Of a stretch of DNA of 64,000 nucleotides, positions 54,021 through 62,500 are shown piece after piece. Numbering within the stretch: position 1 is the first letter of the stretch; every line of letters begins with the position of its first letter. The DNA lies in assembly GCA_902525625.1 (NCBI GenBank), contig CABZHM010000005.1, forward strand, positions 1-64,000. The letters are read 5' to 3'. The translations under genes and the position numbers were made by a program. The stretch comes from an uncultured Pelagibacteraceae bacterium. Its GTDB lineage: Bacteria > Pseudomonadota > Alphaproteobacteria > Pelagibacterales > Pelagibacteraceae. The notes under the pieces are model-generated. The model did not search any database. It was not told the origin of the DNA and saw nothing but the letters and a program-made list of their open reading frames with translations.

Positions 54021-56462
54021 TTATCCCTTAACATCCACAAAAACTGTAAAGCTCTTTTTAATATCTGCAGAATCTCCAGCCTTACCTTTGTAATTCATTT
54101 TTCCAAGTGATGCTTGTAAAACTAACTCCTGCTTTCCTAAGTTATTAATTAACTTCAAAATGTCTTGATCGGTTGCAGCTTGACCTTTTATAATCACTTT
54201 ATTCTTACCATTGTATTCAACTGATGCAAATTTTATTCTTTTAGGAACACTCATAGCAACCTGAGCTAAAACTCTATAGCTATTCTGTTTATTTGATTTT
54301 AAACTTTTACTCAATTTTAAGGTGTTTGTAATTATAGCTAACTCTTTTTTTATTTTCTTTTGTTCAGATATTTTAGCTTTATGAGTTTTTAGGACAGTAT
54401 TGTAATTAACTAGTTTTTTATTGTAAGATTGGATATTCCAGAATGATAAGCCAAAAAGAATTATATATATTGCGGCTACTGAAGCAGCTATACCTTTGAA
54501 AGCAAAACTTGAAAAAGCTTTCATTTTTTTCTCTTTTATCATTCCCTTTCTATTGGGTAATAAGTTTATATTTTTGACAGCAGTTACAAATTTATAATAC
54601 CCAAATACATCCAATTTTCTAAAAGCAAGACCTACAACTGACGATAAATACGATCTGTTAATTAAATCTACTTTTTCTTTATTTTGCTGAGGGATTAATA
54701 ATCCATCGATTGGATCAAATAAATTAAAACCAACATTTAATAGACCCTTTCTAAAACTTGACAAGAAATCCTCAACATTTTTTAAATCTGAGACTACTTT
54801 TATGTTTCTTATTCTTTTCTCATATTTGGTCTCAAAATCTTGAACAGCTTGTTTTACTTGAGTTAAAAATCTTCTTACCAATGCTTCTTTTTCTTCAACA
54901 TCTTGTGACTCTAATAATATTTTTCTATCTTGGCCTCTTAAAAAAATATCAGTAATTATTGGATTATTGTCGTACAAAATCATTAAATAATTTTCATCTA
55001 AACCAAATTCTAGAACTGCAGTAAGATTTACATCATCTGCTTTATTTGAGATTTGATTTATTTGATCAACAGCAGATTTTAATGCAAAGCATTTTACATC
55101 AATTATAACTGGATTGAGATTACTTTGCTTGATTATGGAGGTATAATTGTTTATGTCAGCTAATTTTGAAGCGACAAATAAAATATCCATTGTATTAGCT
55201 TTTTCATTTCTATTAATAACTTGATGGAAAATTGAGTAATCGTCTAAGTTATCAGTCAATTGAACTAAATTTTCCCAAAGTGAATTAGTTTCAATAGCTT
55301 TTTGCAATTCCTCTTCTTTCATCAATGGTGCTGTTACAACTCTTATAATCGCACTTGTGACAGGTATAGCAATTGCAGCATTTAAAGTTGTGATTTTAGA
55401 TTTTTGTAATGCAATTGTAAGTTCTGCTCCTAATTTTTCTCCATTATCTAAAACATTTGCATCATCCGGTAAGTCGACAGGGTGAGCATAAAATTTATCC
55501 AACACCCATTGATTTGATTTATTAGTTGATACTTGAGCTAATCTTATTTCTTTGTTTGTAATTTCAACGCCAACAATTTCCTCTCCTTTAACTGCTGATT
55601 TTCCAATTTTAGATTTAAAAAAACTGGTAACTTTTTTTGAAAGTTCATTAGTTTTGAATGATGATTTTGAATCTGAACTTTTTTTTAAGAAGCTTGGTTT
55701 TTTAAGTTTAATATTTTTTAAATTATCTAAAAAAGCAAATTTTGATTTTTTATTTTCTTGTTCATCCTCTGATGATTGATTTAAAGTAGTAGTGTCAATT
55801 TTAGGTTCAGGTGAAGTGATTGCTTGACCCGTTTCTTGTTTATTATCTATTTGAGTTGATGTTTCCGGTCGAACAGAAGTTTCTTCAGTTAAAACAGGTT
55901 GTTCTTGAATTTCTTTTTCTTTTTCTTTACCTGCAACAACATCATCAAACCATTTTTCTAAAATTGGTATTGCTTCCTCCAAATTAGGAGTTCCTGATGA
56001 CGAGATTTTTTGTTTTCCATCATGATAAAGTCTTCCAACCCAATTTTTTGATTTCAATTCACCCTTGTATTTATCTTGTCGAATGTAAATATGTAGCCTT
56101 CCATCTTTCTTATGGATTACCTCATGTGAGGATCCATTATCTTCATCTTTTTTTTCAGTTGAAGTCTCGGGGATTTGTTGCTCTATGCTTTTTTGATCGT
56201 TATTTTGACTTGTATCAGAAATTATTTCATCATTTTGATTACCTGGGGTTTCATTTTCCTCTTTATTTTCATTCGGTGCATCAAATTTTTGGTTTGAGTC
56301 ATTATTTTCGTTATTATTTTGATTTAAGTCTGGGATAGGATCATTTTTTTGATTATCTGCTCCTTCAGGTTGATTATTTTCATCAACTTTAGATTGATTC
56401 TTAGACTCAGACTGAATCTTCTCTTCTTCAATAATTTTTTTTTCGTCGTCTTGATCGCTCAT
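54021..56462 (-). CDS. pilM-pilN: Fused PilM-PilN with long acidic N-terminal extension
   Basis: An 813-residue fusion. Residues 1-120 are acidic and Asn/Gln/Glu-rich, probably disordered. At about 124-180 is a small module (HIYIRQDKYKGELKSKNWVG, then LYHDGKQKISSSGTPNLEEA) that loosely resembles integrase arm-type or AP2-like domains; then another Gln/Glu-rich linker. From about 295 a PilM actin-like domain begins (GVEITNKEIRLAQ, with FGLDENYLMILY later). PilN follows at about 635: the PilN signature NINLLPNRKG, a membrane segment (FKGIAASVAAIYIILFGLSFW) and a coiled coil plus ferredoxin-like domain. It starts the pilus operon; eight motif copies stand upstream. Confidence 0.9.
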   Translation of the reverse strand: MSDQDDEKKIIEEEKIQSESKNQSKVDENNQPEGADNQKNDPIPDLNQNNNENNDSNQKFDAPNENKEENETPGNQNDEIISDTSQNNDQKSIEQQIPETSTEKKDEDNGSSHEVIHKKDGRLHIYIRQDKYKGELKSKNWVGRLYHDGKQKISSSGTPNLEEAIPILEKWFDDVVAGKEKEKEIQEQPVLTEETSVRPETSTQIDNKQETGQAITSPEPKIDTTTLNQSSEDEQENKKSKFAFLDNLKNIKLKKPSFLKKSSDSKSSFKTNELSKKVTSFFKSKIGKSAVKGEEIVGVEITNKEIRLAQVSTNKSNQWVLDKFYAHPVDLPDDANVLDNGEKLGAELTIALQKSKITTLNAAIAIPVTSAIIRVVTAPLMKEEELQKAIETNSLWENLVQLTDNLDDYSIFHQVINRNEKANTMDILFVASKLADINNYTSIIKQSNLNPVIIDVKCFALKSAVDQINQISNKADDVNLTAVLEFGLDENYLMILYDNNPIITDIFLRGQDRKILLESQDVEEKEALVRRFLTQVKQAVQDFETKYEKRIRNIKVVSDLKNVEDFLSSFRKGLLNVGFNLFDPIDGLLIPQQNKEKVDLINRSYLSSVVGLAFRKLDVFGYYKFVTAVKNINLLPNRKGMIKEKKMKAFSSFAFKGIAASVAAIYIILFGLSFWNIQSYNKKLVNYNTVLKTHKAKISEQKKIKKELAIITNTLKLSKSLKSNKQNSYRVLAQVAMSVPKRIKFASVEYNGKNKVIIKGQAATDQDILKLINNLGKQELVLQASLGKMNYKGKAGDSADIKKSFTVFVDVKG

Positions 56463-56482
56463 ATATAACTCAAAATTTTTTT

Positions 56483-56815
56483 TCTAACACAATATAACGA
56501 ATCTCTAACACAAAATTATAATTTAGTCTAACACAAAATTTTAAGGTATATGTTCAAAATGAGTAGAATGGTAAAAATGTCAATAAAATAGCCATTTTTT
56601 ATAAAATAAAATATTTATTAAATTTTTTCTTTAAAAAAATTTTTTAATAAACTCTAACACAAATCTTAAATATTGAATTGTGTTAGAGTATTTATATTTT
56701 GTGTTAGAATATTTAATTTTAAATTTTTTTCAAAAAAGTCAATAAAATCAACAAAAATTAAAATTATTCTAAATTTCATTTTTTTTGTGTTAGAGTTTTA
56801 ACTTTATGTGTTAGA
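56483..56815. promoter_or_regulatory. Array of eight TCTAACACA-type motifs upstream of pilMN
   Basis: Forward copies (TCTAACACA) begin at 56483, 56504, 56527 and 56653. Reverse copies (TGTGTTAGA) end at 56687, 56708, 56794 and 56815. Each core of nine bases is exact and is followed by A/T, giving a 13-bp site (about TCTAACACAAAAT). Steps between neighbours are 21, 23, 21 and 21 bp, close to two helical turns, with longer gaps in between. The first site is 20 bp from the pilMN start codon. The pattern looks like a multi-site operator for a cooperatively binding regulator. Confidence 0.8.
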
Positions 56816-56884
56816 GTTAAATATTCTCTGAATTTTTCACTCAAAAATTGTAGACTCAGCATTTAATTTGTTAAAAATTTATCT

Positions 56885-56910
56885 ACTCAATTCAAAATTG
56901 AGTTTTTTTT
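56885..56910 (+). terminator. Rho-independent terminator-like hairpin, plus strand
   Basis: ACTCAATT (56885-56892) pairs with AATTGAGT (56896-56903) across a 3-nt loop and runs into eight T's, the last stem base being the first T. It fits termination of plus-strand transcription, but no plus-strand gene lies upstream of it in this gap. The rest of 56816-57013 shows only A/T-rich sequence with homopolymer runs and no other feature that I can support. Confidence 0.5.
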
Positions 56911-57013
56911 AAAAAAAAAAATGATTTTTTTCTCTTTTTAAGCGAAAATCAGATAGTAATTGAACTTCTTGGATAATTTTCTAAAAAATTTTTTTTTAAA
57001 CACATTTTTTATT

Positions 57014-57244
57014 TTAATTAGGCTCACTTATTATGTCAGTAGTTAGTTCCTGATAAATTAGAACTGTAATTGCGTTAAGATTATTTATAATTCTGTTAAA
57101 ATTCCAATTAGTATCAACATTACTATAATTTAATTCTCTAAAGCAATAAACTCTTGCTCGTGGAAGCGTTGGAAATATATCCTCAAAGATAATATTAAGC
57201 TGATTTGTTTTTTTTTTCAATTGTAAAATTATATCTACAAACAT
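57014..57244 (-). CDS. Small hypothetical protein
   Basis: A 76-residue frame (MFVDIILQLKKKTNQLNIIFED...) with mixed hydrophobic and polar composition, no signal peptide, no recognisable domain. It lies between the GAF-phosphatase gene and the motif array on the same strand. The only support is its length in an A/T-rich gap and a non-repetitive composition; it could be spurious. Confidence 0.3.
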   Translation of the reverse strand: MFVDIILQLKKKTNQLNIIFEDIFPTLPRARVYCFRELNYSNVDTNWNFNRIINNLNAITVLIYQELTTDIISEPN

Positions 57245-57325
57245 TTGATGTCACCCAAAATAAAAGAGCAAAAATAATTATGCGAACGAAATCGTTATCT
57301 TGCTTATCGCGAACATAAAAAAGAA

Positions 57326-58675
57326 TTATACTCCGTCTACAACAACAATAGTCAGATCATCTTTTTGAATACGGCCGGACTTAATTATATCCTCAACAAT
57401 TTTATTTAATCTTTCATGGTTAGGTGTTTGTTGATACTTTGTGATATAATTTTTGAATCCATCAGACTCTAACATGTTACCTTCAGAATCTTTTATCTCA
57501 GTTATGCCATCAGTGAATACATACATTGAGCTCTCAGAAAATTTTATTGTCGTCTCTTTGTATTTTATCTTTGGCATAATTCCTAAAGGTGGTCCTGCTT
57601 CTGTATAGTTTGTAAAGTTTCCATCCTTAGAATGAATTAGTGGTGGTTCGTGTCCTGCATTAGCAAGTAGTAATTCTTTTTTATTACTATCATATATGCC
57701 AATAAGCATTGTCACAAACATTCCACGCGCAGCCGTTTCACAAATTTCAGAATTCAGTAAGTTCAATAAATCAGCAGCAGAAAAAATTGTTTTACTTAAG
57801 CATCGATAAAGACTTGAAGCTTTTGACATTAAGAGAGAAGATTTAATTCCTTTACCAGATACATCTGCAACTCCAAAACCAAATTTACCATTACCTAGAT
57901 CAGAAAAATTATAAAAATCACCAGACACAACTTTTGCTGGGATATTTATTCCTGCTATAGGAAAGTTTTCTTTTTTATTTTGCGACAACAAAGTTTTTTG
58001 TATCTCACCAACAATTTCAATTTCTTTTTGCATTCTATTCTTATCAACTAAATCTTTTGCCATCTTAGCATTGTTAATTGCTAATGCAGCTGGACCAGAC
58101 AAAGTTTCTAAAAGTTTTCTATCATTCTCTTCAAAAAGTTTATTATTAGTTTTTTTGTTTAAGCAATGAATAACACCAATGCATTCATCTGATACAATTA
58201 AAGGGGAACATAGAACTGAATACGTAGTAAAATTTGTTTTATTATCTAAATCAAAATAAAATTCTGCAATTTCTCTAATATCTTTTCTAACATCACCAAC
58301 TCTAACACACTTTTTCATGACCGCAGCTTTTCCCATAACTCCTTGAGTAATTGGGATTTCGAAGTCTTCTAGATATGCTTGATATTTTGAAGCGATACAT
58401 TGGAAAGATTGATTTTTTTTATCTATTAAAAAAATATTTGCCGCTTGTGCATTAATTCTTTTAATAATTAATTCTAATGAGTTATTAAGTGTTTCTTTTA
58501 AATCAAGAGACATTGCAAACTCTTGGTTCATTTTAGTTACGAGCTCTAAGTCTTTACTGCTAGTATCATCTATTTTGATTGTTTCCTTTTTTTTTACACC
58601 AAAAAACATGTGATTTATAAATTGATATTCGTTAATTTTTTGATAATTTTGAGATAGATGGAAATCATTATTCAT
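57326..58675 (-). CDS. GAF-domain SpoIIE/RsbU-type Ser/Thr phosphatase
   Basis: A soluble third phosphatase. The frame opens at a GTG at 58696, but the ATG at 58675 with AGG five bases upstream is preferred (449 residues). After about 50 residues comes a GAF domain (LVTKMNQEFAMSLDLKETLN, ANIFLIDKKNQSF, QGVMGKAAVMKKCVRVGDV, SVLCSPLIVSDECIGVIHCLNK), then a linker helix (KEIEIVGEIQKTLL) and the SpoIIE domain with SGDFYNF, VADVSGKGIKSS, ANAGHEPPLI, FTDGITEI and DDLTIVV. It probably acts on the STAS protein at 47577. Its ligand is unknown; two cysteines in the GAF domain are worth checking. Confidence 0.93.
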   Translation of the reverse strand: MNNDFHLSQNYQKINEYQFINHMFFGVKKKETIKIDDTSSKDLELVTKMNQEFAMSLDLKETLNNSLELIIKRINAQAANIFLIDKKNQSFQCIASKYQAYLEDFEIPITQGVMGKAAVMKKCVRVGDVRKDIREIAEFYFDLDNKTNFTTYSVLCSPLIVSDECIGVIHCLNKKTNNKLFEENDRKLLETLSGPAALAINNAKMAKDLVDKNRMQKEIEIVGEIQKTLLSQNKKENFPIAGINIPAKVVSGDFYNFSDLGNGKFGFGVADVSGKGIKSSLLMSKASSLYRCLSKTIFSAADLLNLLNSEICETAARGMFVTMLIGIYDSNKKELLLANAGHEPPLIHSKDGNFTNYTEAGPPLGIMPKIKYKETTIKFSESSMYVFTDGITEIKDSEGNMLESDGFKNYITKYQQTPNHERLNKIVEDIIKSGRIQKDDLTIVVVDGV

Positions 58676-58774
58676 GCGCCTAATTTCTATTTGCACCTAA
58701 GTGATGCAATTATGTTAGTACAATACTGCATTAATGGGCTCATAGAATTTTCCTCTCAAATTAAGCTCTAAACT

Positions 58775-59539
58775 GTGTTCTATATTATAGCATTTATCCT
58801 TGGAAGTATATGGGGGAGTTTTGCAAACGTTTGTATACACAGGCTTCCAAATGATGAAAGTATAGCGATTAAGAGATCATATTGTCCAAAATGCAATATA
58901 AAGATCAATTGGTTTGATAATATTCCTCTACTGTCTTTTTTTATACTTGGTGGAAAGTGTAGAAGTTGCAAAACTAAAATAGATAAAAGATATTTTATAG
59001 TAGAATTAATCAGTGTCTTAAGTTTTTTACTAATTTACCATATCTATGGATTGGCCGTCACAACTCTATTATTAGCTGTATTAAGTATTTTTTTTATAAT
59101 TATATTTTTTATAGATTTAAATCATTTTATAATTCCTAACAGCCTTACTTTTCCATTAATGATAATTGGTTTTGTAAAATCATTTGCTCCAAAATTAGAT
59201 TCAAATCTCTTTCCTATTTATCTTAACTCACTTATTGGAGGAATTATGGGTTACTTAGTCATTTGGTTAATCATTCTTTCTTATAAAAAATTTAAGAACA
59301 AAGATGGTATGGGATTAGGAGATGCAAAGTTACTTTCTGCAATTGGTTTTTGGTTCGGCTGGATATGTATTCCCTTTATAATTTTTATATCTTCTGTGGT
59401 AGCACTTCTTGTTGTAACACCATCTCTAATTAGAAAATCAAAAACAATGTCCTCACAAATTCCATTTGGTCCGTACATTATAATTGGTTGTGTGATTTAT
59501 ATCTCTTTTTTTGATAAATTTAAAATATTTCTATTCTAA
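58775..59539 (+). CDS. pilD: Prepilin peptidase/N-methyltransferase PilD
   Basis: Polytopic aspartic protease that removes prepilin leaders and methylates the new N-terminus. The start is a GTG at 58775, giving FYIIAFILGSIWGSFANVCIHRLP at the N-terminus. The cytoplasmic zinc site is two CxxC pairs (CPKC, CRSC), and catalytic aspartates are in FFIDLNHFIIPN and GLGDAKLL. It has 254 residues and about eight membrane segments. It is divergent from the GAF-phosphatase gene, and its end overlaps the convergent pilY1 by 4 bp. Confidence 0.96.
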   Translation: MFYIIAFILGSIWGSFANVCIHRLPNDESIAIKRSYCPKCNIKINWFDNIPLLSFFILGGKCRSCKTKIDKRYFIVELISVLSFLLIYHIYGLAVTTLLLAVLSIFFIIIFFIDLNHFIIPNSLTFPLMIIGFVKSFAPKLDSNLFPIYLNSLIGGIMGYLVIWLIILSYKKFKNKDGMGLGDAKLLSAIGFWFGWICIPFIIFISSVVALLVVTPSLIRKSKTMSSQIPFGPYIIIGCVIYISFFDKFKIFLF

Positions 59540-62500
59540 TAGTTTTCTCGCCAATTTCCTCTGAACACCGTAATTGCTCCGTCGTTAGCAAGTAAAGATA
59601 TAAGTGTATCTTCTTGGTCATCACTATCTGTGGTAATGTTTGCAAAAAGCTTATCTGCAAATACTTCTAATTTCGAAAGAACACCTGGCTGTAAATAATA
59701 ACAGCCTGTCTTTTCATCAAAGCCCGCGTTTGCATCCATTTGTCTGCCTGCTTGTCCAATTTCTTCTGAAGTATTAATTCCACATTCATCATCAGCAGCA
59801 CAGACATAAGCGTTTCCAACATTACACTTTATACCCTCTGGTGGTTGATAAACAGGATAATAAACCGTACCTTTAAACACAGTGGGTGATGCGGTAGCTT
59901 TGTGATATAAATTTTGTGTACTTGTATTTGGAGATCCTTCAACAGTAAATAAAGACTCATCTTGTCTTTTGTCAAATGGCTTATCTAATTTAAATACCCA
60001 GGCATCCTTACCTATCGCAGGACAATCTCCCTGATCCATTGTTTCGTCAGCAGTGTTTACACAATTTGGACTTAAAGTATATCCATCATCTGAATCAATC
60101 TTTCTTGCATTCAAAGCCTCAGTTATAGAACCGACACCTCCAGAATTTACCATTCTAAAATTTGGAAAATCGAAATCTCTAATTCCATATAAGATGTTGT
60201 CCATTCCTCTTGATTTCCGCGAGATGTCATTAAAGTCCCCAGTGGCTCCAAACAAATATAAGTTTTTAGTATCCATTCCAAAAGCAGCATCCATTCCAAA
60301 AAAACTAACTCTGCCGTTTTCAGCATTAGTATTTAGAGAAAATAAAGTAGTATAGTCATATAATTCTATCGGAGCCGGATTGGGACCTCTTGAAGTTAGT
60401 TCATTGGTTAAATTAATTTTAGAAATTTTCCCCTCATAATCGTTTACATAAACCATTGCTCCCCGCCATTTTGCACCTCTAAAAGTATCTGGAGTAATTA
60501 CAACTGGGTCACCCAATACTGCATTAGGAAGATCATCTAATGTACCTCCATAAGCACTGTTAAATGTATTGTCGATATCAACTATATCGATCAGCCCATT
60601 CCCTCCACTGGCTATTTTCCCAGGATATTGGCCTCCAGTTTGCTCATTCATAGACTCTAAATCTATTACATATACAGCTGAACCAACACCGCCGACTTTT
60701 CCAAATCCAGCAGGCATTACTGCAACATATCTATCACTATCTATTGACTCCTCTCTTTCAATTGGAAGCCTGAATATTCTTGGCGTTGCCCAAGTTTCAC
60801 CCATCTTGCTGTAATCATATACAGGGTTTTCAGTTCCTATGTTGGGGAGTTTAATAGTAAAGAAAGTTGTCTCATCACCGGGTGCTTCAGAGCCGTCATC
60901 TTCGCTGAGATTAATTACCAGCTCCTCTCTAAATGTAATTGTTGCTAATGATGCTTCTTGCTCAATCTTATCTACGGTTAGTGATGTAACAGTTCCATCT
61001 ATAACTTTTTGAACAGGCAAAGATGATGGATCTTCAATAAATTCTTCTGGCATAATATATGGAATTCTCCAAACTCTACCTTTGTAACAAGCTGCTGTAC
61101 CGCCTGAGTAAAAATTACTGTCGGACACACAATCTTTAATCTTATCTCTTTCAGTGTAATCATCTGCACCACCATTAGTAAGGTCAAGATTTCTTGCTAT
61201 TTCAATATTAAATTTTGCATTTTTAGCCTCCTCTGTGTCATTAATATTCAAGCTTCCACTTGTATAATCTAATGCTGGAGCTGGTCCGTCTTCACTATTA
61301 ATTATTGTGCCATCACTTAAAGCTATCATAACTTTACTTCGAACAAAGTCATTGTAAACAGAGTACACATGGATTGGTTTTAATGGCTCTGTCACATCTA
61401 AAATAGAGTATCCTGCGCCACCTCTTCCGTAAGGAATCATTAATATAGTACGCCAAGATTTGGTTGCCTCTGTCTGCCCATCAGGTTTCACAGCTTTAAT
61501 AAACATGTCATGCACAACTGGTGAGCCATCAACAGCGAATATTGCATTCGTACCACCTTTCGCGTTACCACCTGTACCTTGATCTAGGTTATCATTTATC
61601 ATCTCCGGTAACTTTCCAGCAATGAACGGTGGAACAAAACCCCAAAGCTCATCTCCGTTTTTAGCGTCAAACGCGTGCAACATTCCATCATTTGCTCCTA
61701 CATAAAGAACTCTTTGCCTTTGGCTTTGACTAGAAGCAAAACCAGCATAACCATTTTTTTGTCTGTAGTATGCTTCTTGATTTGTGGCCGTGTAGTTAGT
61801 GTTTGCACCTGGAGGTCCAACCTCGACGATCTGAGAATGATATATGTCCCCAAGAACGTATTCTCTTTTAGTTCCTTTTCCAGAACATCTGTCATCACCT
61901 GTACGGTAAAGAAAGTAATCCGCACCTCTGACAAAATTAATCAAGCCTTTTATGTCGTCTTCATTTCCATCTGGTCCTGGGCAAGTAGAACCCGTTTTAT
62001 GATAATCGGTAACTGTGTTTCCTAAAATTTGAAATAATTTATTAATTTCAGAACTATTTTCTTCAACCCAATTGTTCCAGCCACTATCTTTATAACTTTT
62101 GCCTTGCAAAGGGGTCCAAATTTTTCTGGTAGATATATCTCTACCTGCTAATATTGTAGCTGCATCCCAGTTATTTACAGTATCCTTATGAATAACAAAA
62201 CCGTCAGGTGTAACGCCCTTTCTCATTAAATGTCCTATCCATTGTTGTCCCTGTGCTAGTGAAAATTGTCCTTGAAATAAATCTCCACCCTCTTGCACGG
62301 TAGCTGTTATAGCTGGAGCAGAAAATGAAAGCCTACTAGCAATAATTCTCTCTATTTCACTTTTTAACTTTGTAACTAACTCTTTTGGATTTTCTGCAAC
62401 AATTCTTTGTCTACATTCTGGATCTGTTTGTTCGGATGTACCAAAATTAGGATCATCACAACTGCCAGCTTTTGCTGCTTCTTTAAATTGGTCATCTCCT

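Noticed and set aside
56483-56815. Motif array as plasmid-type replication iterons or a CRISPR
   Set aside because: Iterons are direct repeats next to a rep gene and none is present; the units are 9-13 bp in both orientations with no spacers of CRISPR size and no cas genes.
57283-57315. GCGAAC repeats and AACGA/TCGTT inverted repeat after the GAF-phosphatase gene
   Set aside because: Short stem without a T-tract on either strand; not enough to call a terminator or operator.
58301-58309. Extra TCTAACACA copy
   Set aside because: A lone match within the GAF-phosphatase coding region, without 21-bp neighbours; probably chance.
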